Origin: Globodera rostochiensis
Lineage: Eukaryota > Nematoda > Chromadorea > Rhabditida > Heteroderidae
DNA length: 64,000 nucleotides
Reading direction: 5' to 3'
Assembly: GCA_018350325.1 (NCBI GenBank)
Contig: JAEVLN010000036.1
Span: 70,103 to 134,102 of the forward strand
The notes below the pieces were generated by a model. That model had not been told where the DNA came from and did not search any database. It was given only the letters and a program-made list of their open reading frames with translations. This document shows positions 35,281-44,806 of this stretch, piece by piece (position 1 is the first letter of the stretch; each line of letters opens with the position of its first letter). The position numbers and the translations under genes are program-made.

Positions 35281-35751
35281 ATGAAACGGGCAAGGCCGTC
35301 GCAGGAGTTTCCGGAGATTGAGTTCAACGTCAACACAATGGGTCTGACCGTGTATTGCCCACGTCACCTGAAAACCCCGCGCTTGGTGCCATGGGATCAG
35401 CCGGGCCGCTGCTCTCGCTGCAGGAGCGGCACTGTCGAGCTCGACTACTTCATTCAAGCAGAGGGCGTTACAGTGTTCTCAACTCGGCTCAAAAATGGAG
35501 GCGAAAACTTTGTGCCATTCGACGAGATCGGTAATGGAGCTTTTTTCGGCCAATCAATAATTTGAATTTCAGTCGATTTTGGCGACAACGCCAAATTCCG
35601 AATAAGGTCGCGCAACAAAGTGTTCACTTTGCCATTGAGACACCCGGAGGTTTGGCAAGCAGAACCTGTTGCAGGGGCCGACCAAGCGTTGGCAGCTCAA
35701 CCGCCGGCAAAAGAAATGAAAAACGGAGAGGAGCCAAAAGGCCCCAATTGA
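35281..35751 (+). CDS. Zinc-ribbon-like small protein, unknown function, copy 1
   Basis: Two exons, 35,281-35,530 and 35,573-35,751, with a 42-bp GT-AG intron; 142 residues. The start ATG is followed by a basic MKRARPSQEF. A CPRH...(about 18 residues)...CSRCRSG arrangement gives at least three Cys and a His suitable for one zinc site. The C-terminal third is Ala/Pro/Lys-rich and probably disordered. The gene lies between the PAZ protein and the ATPase, on the same strand, and could be co-expressed with either. No family is recognised. Confidence 0.55.
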
Positions 35752-35794
35752 TTCACTGACCCTTGAACCGATCAATCATTCTAATAGTTTTGTA

Positions 35795-36490
35795 ATGGAC
35801 TATCCAAGAATAAATGAGCGCGAGTTAAAATTTCCCATCCCTTGCGGGATTATTGTCAGTGGCCCCTCATCGTCGGGCAAAACCCAACTGGTCCTTCGCC
35901 TATTAAGCTGCGCATATGAAATGTTTGAACCTCCCCCTAAGGCAATAGGTTAGCGCGTAATGGGGCCCGCGATATATTTGGCTGATTAAGTTTGGGCGTA
36001 CGGCGAATACTCTGCGCAGATTCCTGAATTGGAGAGGCAGGGCATAATCGTTCATGCAGGAGCCCCATCCGACGAAATGTTGAACAAGTTGCCAAAACCC
36101 TTTCTCATTGTATACGACGATTTAATGGGCGAGATTGACGCGAAGAAGTTGGCAGACCTGTACACCAAAAAGTCCCACCATAACAACTTTGCGGTGATGT
36201 TCCTCACGCAAAACCTATTCGACAAGGCAATGAGAGTGCCAAGGTCCAACGCCCAGTACATTTTCCTCATGAGGGCGCCAAACGACATGTTGAGCATTCG
36301 CAATTTGGCCACTCAAATATTCCCTCGCGAGCAGGGGTTTCTAATCGACGCGTATAAACAGGCGTGCGCTGAGCCGTATGGGTATTTGTTGGTGACCCTT
36401 CACGCAAACACTAACAACATTTTACGACTGAGGACAAACATTTTTCCGGAGGACGACGAAAAAATTATATTTGTTTCCAAAAATGGGTAA
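35795..36490 (+). CDS. ATP: FtsK/HerA-type genome-packaging ATPase, copy 1
   Basis: Two exons, 35,795-35,948 and 35,991-36,490, with a 42-bp GT-AG intron; 217 residues with no frame break. The Walker A motif is GPSSSGKT at about residues 25-32. The Walker B is FLIVYDDLMGE, with hydrophobics before DD, and a downstream FLTQNLF resembles sensor-type residues of A32-like packaging ATPases. In Polintons and related viruses this enzyme is thought to pump DNA into capsids. Its stop overlaps the next start (ATGGGTAA). Copy 2 differs by at least one base, giving Met here and Ile there just before RVPRSNAQ. Confidence 0.88.
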
Positions 36491-36878
36491 ACAAGATAAG
36501 AAACAGCTGATCGGACAACGTGTGCTGGAAAATTACGAATATTTGAAAACCCTTGGAAAGACATCCTCCCAGAAAAAGATACGTCATTTGTTAAGCAGCG
36601 CCGGGTGTGAGGAGCTGTTGACGTTGGTGGAAATCTGTTTGAATATTTTAAACGGAAGTTTTTGCCTGACCAACAAACAAAAACAGAAGATTGCCCCCTT
36701 TGCGAACTTTATTCGAAAGTTGGCTCGAGCGAGAAGCGAAAAGAGTGCCAAGAAATTGGTTCTTCAATCCGGCGGTTCACTGTTTGCTCCCCTATTGGCG
36801 CCGATATTGATTGAGGCGGCGCGATATTTGCTTTCGGCACAAAAAGATGGCCAACAAACTAATTCTGCTGCCAATTGA
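36483..36878 (+). CDS. Small Polinton protein with hydrophobic C-terminus, copy 1
   Basis: 131 residues, starting at ATG 36,483 inside the end of the ATPase gene. The N-terminal two thirds are helical and basic, including a QKKIRHLLSSAG stretch; then a basic ARSEKSAKKLVLQSGGSLF segment leads into a hydrophobic stretch (APLLAPILIEAARYLL). Short proteins with a 'basic + GG(x)L + hydrophobic' ending next to the ATPase are common in Polintons, and a virion or membrane role is possible. No enzymatic motif. The 3' end overlaps the next gene by 32 bp. Confidence 0.55.
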   Translation: MGKQDKKQLIGQRVLENYEYLKTLGKTSSQKKIRHLLSSAGCEELLTLVEICLNILNGSFCLTNKQKQKIAPFANFIRKLARARSEKSAKKLVLQSGGSLFAPLLAPILIEAARYLLSAQKDGQQTNSAAN

Positions 36879-37617
36879 ACACTACAGGGGGCTGGTTGCG
36901 GCGAGGGAGAAAATAGACGATGACGTCACCGAGCAGACAAACTTTGGCTTTGTCAAACAACAGTTTGAAAAGGCAAAGAGAAAGAGGGCGGCGAATGTCA
37001 ACGAAAAGAGTGCAGAGTACAATCAGCAGTTGAGGAGATATTTAAAGCTTCGCAAAGAGGTCAAGGACAAGCCGGTCAAAGTCCAACTCAGCAATGGAAT
37101 GCGCCTGATGACTAAACCACCGGCAACAGGCGTACAATTGAAGCCTGGACCTGAAGAAGTTGAAGAGACTATTGTGATTGGTGGCAGTGAAGCTGATGAT
37201 GATGAGGCTGCGACAATAAGCACCCCCAAGTTTTCTACGCCAAAGGAGGTGGAAGTTGGCCCAGAGCCAAGGCCCAGCAGGAAGAGGGATCTCAAAAAGC
37301 AGGAGATAATGGCCAAAGAGCAGCAGCTTTTGTCGATAATAAAATCAGACCCTAAGCGGTTTGGCGTAAATGCGCGCGATAAAATCATCAACCCCTCAAC
37401 AGGGCGAGAATTTATTGATTTTGATTTGACGAGGGCTATTGAACGCCTGGTGAACCCCCGTCCGGAAAATGCCCCGTCGCCAAGCGGTACTCGGGAGCTG
37501 ACAAAAAAACTCTTGCAAGACCCAACCGCCAGGCAGTTGCTCAATCCGCTATTTGTCGGATCCGGAAAGCCCATCAAACGCGCAGGATTTTGCCCCTCAA
37601 AATGGAAGAAAAAATAA
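36847..37617 (+). CDS. Conserved-type Polinton basic protein, unknown function, copy 1
   Basis: 256 residues, starting at ATG 36,847 (MANKLILLPIEHY). I choose this start over an upstream non-ATG extension because the M-x-KL-ILLP-x-x-HY beginning resembles a recurring N-terminus of Polinton structural proteins. After a helical charged N-terminal third comes a Pro/Glu-rich linker (EEVEETIVIGGSEADDDEAA), then a basic helical region and a DKIINPSTGREFIDFDL segment. It overlaps the integrase start by 16 bp. Probably a virion or core protein; the family assignment is tentative. Confidence 0.5.
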   Translation: MANKLILLPIEHYRGLVAAREKIDDDVTEQTNFGFVKQQFEKAKRKRAANVNEKSAEYNQQLRRYLKLRKEVKDKPVKVQLSNGMRLMTKPPATGVQLKPGPEEVEETIVIGGSEADDDEAATISTPKFSTPKEVEVGPEPRPSRKRDLKKQEIMAKEQQLLSIIKSDPKRFGVNARDKIINPSTGREFIDFDLTRAIERLVNPRPENAPSPSGTRELTKKLLQDPTARQLLNPLFVGSGKPIKRAGFCPSKWKKK

Positions 37618-38230
37618 ATAAAATATACACGGACCCCTCCAATCCTGGGGGGTTTGCGGGCGCAAAGCCTCTATACGCGGCAGTCAAAAAGGAACACCCT
37701 GGCGTGAAGAGGGCAGAGTTTGACGACTTTTTGCGGGGAAGTACCACCTATACGCTGTTTAAACCTAAGCGCCAAAAATTCCGCCGCCTAAGAACAATCC
37801 CCGGCGGGTTTATGACCGGTGAGTTACCCTCCCTTTAGCCCTTTTAACTTTGCGTTCAGATGTTCAAGCCGACTTGGCAGACTTCCAAGCCCTATCGCGA
37901 AAGAATTCGGGTAATCGGTACCTTTTGTTGGCAGTTGATGTGTTGTCGAGGCGGATGTTTGGAGCGCCGGTTAAAAGTAAAAAGCCTGCGGACATGAAAA
38001 GGGCCTTTGAAGAGCTTTTTGGCCAAATGCCAAAACTTCCGGAAACGCTGTACACGGACCGAGGGCTGGAGTTTGTGGCAAAGCCTCTCAAGGAATTTTA
38101 CGCCGAAAAGGGCATCCAAAAGTTTGAGACAAGTTCAAAGAAGAAGGCCGCCGTTGCAGAGCGCGCAATACGTACGCTCAAAACCCGTCTGTACAAGTAT
38201 TTTTCTGCCAAAAATATGTCCTCCATATAA
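37602..38230 (+). pseudogene. INT: Integrase, copy 1, 3'-truncated by the duplication join
   Basis: Identical in layout to the intact copy at 43,631: exon 37,602-37,818, a 41-bp intron 37,819-37,859, then the catalytic exon from 37,860. At 38,216 the sequence switches to inverted minor-capsid DNA and the frame stops at 38,228-38,230 after five foreign codons. The three catalytic acidic residues (QAD, YTDRG, AERAIRTLK) are still encoded, but the C-terminal region and chromodomain-like tail are lost. Such a product would be expected to lack normal target or DNA-end handling. Confidence 0.85.
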
Positions 38231-39650
38231 TAGAAACGGAATCCTTTGACCAGCGCAATCAGCTCTTCTTTTTCCTCTCGCGTTTTTGACCCATAGTTTT
38301 CGTCGTACACTTCGCGTTCAAACAACCCTTTGAACTCTGCGATATTCCGCTGAATCTGGGCGGATGGGTTAAACGCCGGCAGCTCCCAAGGCAGCTCGGG
38401 GTGATGAATCCGATATTTATCAACAGCGTTGGAAAAATGGTATTCATCTTTTTCGTGCAGATAGTGAACATCTGGGGTTGGGTCTTTGCCCTGCACAAGG
38501 CGCATCCATCCTCCCCTATACGGCTTCAACTCCTTGAGAAGTTCGAGCTCTCGCAGTTTAAATTTTCTTTCTTGATCTCGCCGGATTCTCTCTTCTTCGC
38601 CTGCTGGGTTAACTGCTCGTTCAATGCCGTTATTTGGGCGATTCCCTACGTCTTCAGGTTGTTTGGCAGAGCTTTCTTCCTCTTTCTTTTCGGTTTCTTC
38701 CTTTTGTTTGGCTAACCTGTCTTCCTCTTTCTTTTCGGCGGCTTCCTTTTGTTTGGACAACCTCTCTTCTTCTTTCTGGTTCTCGAGCCTTTCGTTTACC
38801 GCCTGCTGGGGCGCTTGTTTGGGGGTGCCTAACTTTTCTTCTTCTTTCTTTTTGCTTGCAGCCCCTTCTTTCGTCGCATTTTTCATCCGTTGCAGCCTCT
38901 CTGTCTCCTTACGCAAAGCCTCTTGCCGTCGTCTCTCAGTTTCTTTGCGGCCATCTTCAATCCATTTCTGCGCTTTACGCTTGCGCTCATTTTCTTTTTC
39001 CTGCGCAAGTCTCTCTGTTTCATTCGGCGGGACAAGCTCCCTCTCGCGAACTGCACCTCTCTGTTCTGGGGGTCTTACATTTGCCAAAGGGGGTTGTCGT
39101 GTTCTCTCAGCTGCTTGTTCACTTGCAAATTTTGTCTGGCTCATTGGCAGGAGAGGGGCTTCAACACTCTCTTTTCGCTCTTCCTTAGCGACTTGCAGGC
39201 CAGTAAGCCCTCCTTCCTCTTCTTCAACGACTTGTACATCAACAAGCTCTCCTTCCTCTTCCTCGTCTTCTTGAAAGGCGGCCCTTTTTCGCGTCATCAG
39301 GCGTTCCATCTCGGCAATCATGCCATGATGGATTCCACGCTCAAGTTGTTGTGGCGAAAGAAAACTCCCCCTTGGCACTTTGAACCTATATTTGCGCCCA
39401 TCTCGCAGGTGGACAATCACGTATTGTTTTTCAAGCGTTCCCACTGTTGCCCAACTTAAACGTAATATTGGCAAAAAGCTCTTACCCAATTGGCCCACCT
39501 GTTGGGGTAAATTATGCCAGACATTCCCACCATCCACCCGGGCCCCTCAAACACCAATTTCTTTGGCAGATGAACTTTGAATTTATTCGTTTTATTTCCA
39601 ACAAATCCAGGCGTATTGCTGGGCAAAATTACAAAAAAGGAGTTGCTCAT
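38098..39650 (-). pseudogene. mCP: Minor capsid protein, copy 2, 3'-truncated and fused to antisense integrase
   Basis: Copy of 33,621-32,188 with the same first intron (39,498-39,455). At 38,216 the reading frame leaves minor capsid sequence just after YYMEDI and continues for about 40 codons into the antisense strand of the truncated integrase before stopping. The N-terminal strands and the complete coiled-coil insert are kept, while the C-terminal part (CIYLNSGII and LLQVIAV region) is lost, so a functional vertex protein is unlikely. Confidence 0.85.
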
Positions 39651-39681
39651 TTTTAACAAATAAATAAAGTGATAAGTGAGA

Positions 39682-40438
39682 TCACTTCCCGCCTGTGTAC
39701 GGGTGATAATGGCCGTTCTTTGTCGGCGCGTCCTTCTTTTGGTGCTTCATGATCAGGTCAGTGCAATCAAAGTTCAGCTTGGCACAGTCGCGGCAGAAAG
39801 TTTGGGTGAACTCCAAACGGCCTTCGCCATTTTGAGGGGTCAGCATGAAACGGCGGTCGCCCATTTGAAAGTTGGCTGTCTGGCAATCCTTGCACATAAA
39901 CGTGAAGGTGCCGTACTAAATGGGAAAAGATTAAGTACAGTTATTTGCAGGGGAGCTCTTACCTTGGGGCGTGCGAGCTTCCAAAAGATGGTTGGGTAGT
40001 CAAAGACACTTGTCTGACTCTTTTCGTCGCCTGAAGTGAATAAATCGCAAGGCCAGCGATCTTAGAATACCATCGCTTTCGTTGGCCCGAATTTTTTTTG
40101 GGCGGCAGCTCCTCTTGTTCTTGCTGCTGTTTGTCCCAGCGAGGCTTGCGGCCCCGTTTGGTTAGCGCGGGTTTTTCCAGCAGGGGCTTTCGGTCGTCGT
40201 CGTAGTCGTCGTTCAAAATGATGACATCATTATCCGGCTTTTCTAAGGGGCTTTGTTTAAAAAAAGTTTTTAATAATTGAAAAAGATACCTTGTTTAAAT
40301 TTGCGCGCTCCATTGTTGTTGTCCTTGCTTGAATCCCCAAAGGTTTGCTCTATAAAGTGTCGCTTATGGCGATTTAAAAATTTTGATATTACTTTGACTT
40401 TCCTCCACAAATTGTTCATTTTGTCTTTTAGGCGGCAT
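39682..40438 (-). CDS. AT-hook and CxxC zinc-motif protein, copy 2
   Basis: Same five-exon layout as 34,409-33,653 shifted by 6,029 bp (exons 40,438-40,393, 40,349-40,290, 40,242-40,071, 40,030-39,963, 39,915-39,682). It carries the same A8-associated extra base. The shared disruption means it either predates the duplication, is a systematic error, or the splice model is wrong. Confidence 0.5.
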
Positions 40439-40599
40439 TAATAAAAAAATAACAAAAATAAAGGTTTTAGAGAGAATGATCATTAAAAATTTGTGGGGGA
40501 AAAGGAAGAAGGGCGAACAGGTGTTAGCCCGCAGGGACCTCCAGACAGAGGCGTTACGAAATATGCGCCACGCCCATTCGCTTCTTAAGGGATAGAAAA

Positions 40600-40630
<31 letters not shown>

Positions 40631-40755
40631 GAGCGAGAGAGAGTACGTGTTGAGAGAGCTTGAAGATAGAGAGAAAAAGGCGGAAAAATCAAATTCAAAT
40701 GCTAGTACCCCAAGCCGCTTATTGATTACCCCGTCATTCTTGCGTTTGTTGAAAG
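40439..40755. promoter_or_regulatory. Divergent intergenic region with (GA)n tract, copy 2
   Basis: Apparently identical to 34,410-34,726, including (GA)n at about 40,600-40,663 and the interrupted overlapping plus-strand frame. Confidence 0.4.
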
Positions 40756-41298
40756 ATGGTCCCATTGACTACCGCCTTATCAAAATTGCTAAATTGTAAA
40801 GCGGAAAACTTGGCGGAATATTTGAATAACCCGGAGGCGGTGAACAAAGCGTCCGTTTACTTAACCGGCAAAACGCTCAAAACAACATACTTGAGCCGTG
40901 ACGGCACAACAAAACAAGTCAAATTTGGCAATTTTTCACTAAAGTCAGCGTCGGACACCTACGCTTTTGAAGGATTTCTTGGCATGTTTTGTCATCATTT
41001 TTCCTCCTCGCACTAGCCCCTCCCTTTTCAGAGGCCAAAGTCCACCAATATTTCTACATAAAATACCGAATTCGCCTTCTTTACCCTCAGTTGAAGTGTG
41101 TGGTGGAGTTCCACAACAAGGGACACAACAAATATTACCCCTTGGGCAAGTTTAAAATAAGGGGATTGCGAGAATTGGGCCCCCTATTCAGAGTTGTTGG
41201 CCATTGACGAGAGTGCCGAAGGAGGCGACAAGTCGACTGAAGACAACAACTACTTGGACTACTTGAGTTTCCGAACTTGGCAGACTCCCGTCTATTGA
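40756..41298 (+). CDS. Stand-alone Argonaute-type PAZ domain protein, copy 2
   Basis: Exons 40,756-40,981, 41,032-41,145 and 41,192-41,298; no difference from copy 1 noticed, including both GC-AG introns. Domain reading and caveats as for 34,727-35,269. Duplication doubles the dose of this gene. Confidence 0.72.
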
Positions 41299-41309
41299 GC
41301 GGCGCAAGA

Positions 41310-41780
41310 ATGAAACGGGCAAGGCCGTCGCAGGAGTTTCCGGAGATTGAGTTCAACGTCAACACAATGGGTCTGACCGTGTATTGCCCACGTCACCTGA
41401 AAACCCCGCGCTTGGTGCCATGGGATCAGCCGGGCCGCTGCTCTCGCTGCAGGAGCGGCACTGTCGAGCTCGACTACTTCATTCAAGCAGAGGGCGTTAC
41501 AGTGTTCTCAACTCGGCTCAAAAATGGAGGCGAAAACTTTGTGCCATTCGACGAGATCGGTAATGGAGCTTTTTTCGGCCAATCAATAATTTGAATTTCA
41601 GTCGATTTTGGCGACAACGCCAAATTCCGAATAAGGTCGCGCAACAAAGTGTTCACTTTGCCATTGAGACACCCGGAGGTTTGGCAAGCAGAACCTGTTG
41701 CAGGGGCCGACCAAGCGTTGGCAGCTCAACCGCCGGCAAAAGAAATGAAAAACGGAGAGGAGCCAAAAGGCCCCAATTGA
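41310..41780 (+). CDS. Zinc-ribbon-like small protein, copy 2
   Basis: Exons 41,310-41,559 and 41,602-41,780; same 142-residue product with CPRH...CSRC as copy 1. Confidence 0.55.
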
Positions 41781-41823
41781 TTCACTGACCCTTGAACCGA
41801 TCAATCATTCTAATAGTTTTGTA

Positions 41824-42519
41824 ATGGACTATCCAAGAATAAATGAGCGCGAGTTAAAATTTCCCATCCCTTGCGGGATTATTGTCAGTGGCCCCTCATC
41901 GTCGGGCAAAACCCAACTGGTCCTTCGCCTATTAAGCTGCGCATATGAAATGTTTGAACCTCCCCCTAAGGCAATAGGTTAGCGCGTAATGGGGCCCGCG
42001 ATATATTTGGCTGATTAAGTTTGGGCGTACGGCGAATACTCTGCGCAGATTCCTGAATTGGAGAGGCAGGGCATAATCGTTCATGCAGGAGCCCCATCCG
42101 ACGAAATGTTGAACAAGTTGCCAAAACCCTTTCTCATTGTATACGACGATTTAATGGGCGAGATTGACGCGAAGAAGTTGGCAGACCTGTACACCAAAAA
42201 GTCCCACCATAACAACTTTGCGGTGATGTTCCTCACGCAAAACCTATTCGACAAGGCAATAAGAGTGCCAAGGTCCAACGCCCAGTACATTTTCCTCATG
42301 AGGGCGCCAAACGACATGTTGAGCATTCGCAATTTGGCCACTCAAATATTCCCTCGCGAGCAGGGGTTTCTAATCGACGCGTATAAACAGGCGTGCGCTG
42401 AGCCGTATGGGTATTTGTTGGTGACCCTTCACGCAAACACTAACAACATTTTACGACTGAGGACAAACATTTTTCCGGAGGACGACGAAAAAATTATATT
42501 TGTTTCCAAAAATGGGTAA
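41824..42519 (+). CDS. ATP: FtsK/HerA-type packaging ATPase, copy 2
   Basis: Exons 41,824-41,977 and 42,020-42,519; Walker A GPSSSGKT and Walker B IVYDD retained. It differs from copy 1 by G to A at about 42,258 (Met to Ile before RVPRSN), the only substitution I saw between the two 6-kb units. Confidence 0.88.
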
Positions 42520-42907
42520 ACAAGATAAGAAACAGCTGATCGGACAACGTGTGCTGGAAAATTACGAATATTTGAAAACCCTTGGAAAGACATCCTCCCA
42601 GAAAAAGATACGTCATTTGTTAAGCAGCGCCGGGTGTGAGGAGCTGTTGACGTTGGTGGAAATCTGTTTGAATATTTTAAACGGAAGTTTTTGCCTGACC
42701 AACAAACAAAAACAGAAGATTGCCCCCTTTGCGAACTTTATTCGAAAGTTGGCTCGAGCGAGAAGCGAAAAGAGTGCCAAGAAATTGGTTCTTCAATCCG
42801 GCGGTTCACTGTTTGCTCCCCTATTGGCGCCGATATTGATTGAGGCGGCGCGATATTTGCTTTCGGCACAAAAAGATGGCCAACAAACTAATTCTGCTGC
42901 CAATTGA
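42512..42907 (+). CDS. Small Polinton protein with hydrophobic C-terminus, copy 2
   Basis: Same 131-residue product and the same overlap with the ATPase stop as 36,483-36,878. Confidence 0.55.
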   Translation: MGKQDKKQLIGQRVLENYEYLKTLGKTSSQKKIRHLLSSAGCEELLTLVEICLNILNGSFCLTNKQKQKIAPFANFIRKLARARSEKSAKKLVLQSGGSLFAPLLAPILIEAARYLLSAQKDGQQTNSAAN

Positions 42908-43646
42908 ACACTACAGGGGGCTGGTTGCGGCGAGGGAGAAAATAGACGATGACGTCACCGAGCAGACAAACTTTGGCTTTGTCAAACAACAGTTTGAAAA
43001 GGCAAAGAGAAAGAGGGCGGCGAATGTCAACGAAAAGAGTGCAGAGTACAATCAGCAGTTGAGGAGATATTTAAAGCTTCGCAAAGAGGTCAAGGACAAG
43101 CCGGTCAAAGTCCAACTCAGCAATGGAATGCGCCTGATGACTAAACCACCGGCAACAGGCGTACAATTGAAGCCTGGACCTGAAGAAGTTGAAGAGACTA
43201 TTGTGATTGGTGGCAGTGAAGCTGATGATGATGAGGCTGCGACAATAAGCACCCCCAAGTTTTCTACGCCAAAGGAGGTGGAAGTTGGCCCAGAGCCAAG
43301 GCCCAGCAGGAAGAGGGATCTCAAAAAGCAGGAGATAATGGCCAAAGAGCAGCAGCTTTTGTCGATAATAAAATCAGACCCTAAGCGGTTTGGCGTAAAT
43401 GCGCGCGATAAAATCATCAACCCCTCAACAGGGCGAGAATTTATTGATTTTGATTTGACGAGGGCTATTGAACGCCTGGTGAACCCCCGTCCGGAAAATG
43501 CCCCGTCGCCAAGCGGTACTCGGGAGCTGACAAAAAAACTCTTGCAAGACCCAACCGCCAGGCAGTTGCTCAATCCGCTATTTGTCGGATCCGGAAAGCC
43601 CATCAAACGCGCAGGATTTTGCCCCTCAAAATGGAAGAAAAAATAA
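42876..43646 (+). CDS. Conserved-type Polinton basic protein, copy 2
   Basis: Same 256-residue product as 36,847-37,617; the 3' end overlaps the start of the intact integrase. Confidence 0.5.
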   Translation: MANKLILLPIEHYRGLVAAREKIDDDVTEQTNFGFVKQQFEKAKRKRAANVNEKSAEYNQQLRRYLKLRKEVKDKPVKVQLSNGMRLMTKPPATGVQLKPGPEEVEETIVIGGSEADDDEAATISTPKFSTPKEVEVGPEPRPSRKRDLKKQEIMAKEQQLLSIIKSDPKRFGVNARDKIINPSTGREFIDFDLTRAIERLVNPRPENAPSPSGTRELTKKLLQDPTARQLLNPLFVGSGKPIKRAGFCPSKWKKK

Positions 43647-44784
43647 ATAAAATATACACGGACCCCTCCAATCCTGGGGGGTTTGCGGGCGCAAAGCCTC
43701 TATACGCGGCAGTCAAAAAGGAACACCCTGGCGTGAAGAGGGCAGAGTTTGACGACTTTTTGCGGGGAAGTACCACCTATACGCTGTTTAAACCTAAGCG
43801 CCAAAAATTCCGCCGCCTAAGAACAATCCCCGGCGGGTTTATGACCGGTGAGTTACCCTCCCTTTAGCCCTTTTAACTTTGCGTTCAGATGTTCAAGCCG
43901 ACTTGGCAGACTTCCAAGCCCTATCGCGAAAGAATTCGGGTAATCGGTACCTTTTGTTGGCAGTTGATGTGTTGTCGAGGCGGATGTTTGGAGCGCCGGT
44001 TAAAAGTAAAAAGCCTGCGGACATGAAAAGGGCCTTTGAAGAGCTTTTTGGCCAAATGCCAAAACTTCCGGAAACGCTGTACACGGACCGAGGGCTGGAG
44101 TTTGTGGCAAAGCCTCTCAAGGAATTTTACGCCGAAAAGGGCATCCAAAAGTTTGAGACAAGTTCAAAGAAGAAGGCCGCCGTTGCAGAGCGCGCAATAC
44201 GTACGCTCAAAACCCGTCTGTACAAGTATTTTTCTGCCAAAAATACCTCAACTTGGGTTGATGTACTTGCGGAATTTTTGGCTGCCATAAATAATTCGGT
44301 GTGCCGCGCAACCGGCTTAAAGCCCCTCGACATTGACGAACAAAACGCGCGGGAGGTGTGGAAAAAAGTATATGGCGAAGCTATTGAGCCCTCTAGCAAG
44401 GGACCAAAGATCAAATTAGGGGAAAATGTCCGGATCCCTGAACCCAAACATATCTTTGAAAAGGGTATGAAAGTTCAAATTTATTGTTTTTAAAATTTAT
44501 TTTTAGGATATATGCCAAACTATTCGGACCACGTTTACACGGTTGATGAACGCCGTTCATCCAAGCCCGAACACTATTTTCTCAAAGATTATTATGGGAC
44601 AAAATTGAAAAGAAAATTTTATTTGCCCGAATTGACAAAAGTAAAAGTGGACAAAAATACACTGTACAGGGTGGAGAAGAAGTACAAGGAGAGGATGAGA
44701 GACGGTCAAAAAGAGATGTTGGTAAAATTTATTGGATTTCTGGAAAAATATTGGGTTACAAGTGATGATTTTGTCGAACAATAA
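43631..44784 (+). CDS. INT: Polinton rve-family integrase with chromodomain-like tail (intact copy)
   Basis: Three exons, 43,631-43,847, 43,889-44,464 and 44,507-44,784, with GT-AG introns of 41 and 42 bp; 356 residues, no frame break. ATG 43,631 is chosen over an upstream TTG. The N-terminal helical region ends in a basic FKPKRQKFRRLRTIPGG segment. The catalytic core has the D,D(35)E arrangement: QADLADF (first Asp, just after the splice), LYTDRGLEF (second Asp) and AVAERAIRTLK (Glu). The C-terminus contains YRVEKKYKERMRDGQKEMLV, close to the chromodomain-like module of Polinton integrases. It joins element ends to target DNA, giving the 6-bp duplication. It is tail-to-tail with the polymerase, 22 bp apart. 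Confidence 0.9.
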
Positions 44785-44806
44785 ATTTAATTTAAAAAAA
44801 GACAAT

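Larger units (their letters stand above)
32188..44245 (+). repeat. 6,029-bp head-to-tail tandem duplication inside the Polinton
   Basis: 32,188-38,216 is repeated as 38,217-44,245 with a constant offset of 6,029 bp. The copies appear almost identical; the one difference I noticed is ATG versus ATA (Met to Ile) in the ATPase at about 36,229 and 42,258. The join at 38,216/38,217 places an interrupted integrase directly against an inverted, interrupted minor capsid gene, with only one shared base. Genes wholly inside (AT-hook, PAZ, zinc-ribbon, ATPase and two virion-type genes) are therefore doubled. Confidence 0.95.

Noticed and set aside
37023..37577. 184-aa minus-strand ORF opposite the basic Polinton protein (and duplicate at 43,052)
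   Set aside because: Antisense shadow of a real gene; no start context, introns or domain.
39682..44245. Treating copy-2 genes as independent paralogues
   Set aside because: Near identity and a constant 6,029-bp offset show they are one recent duplication.
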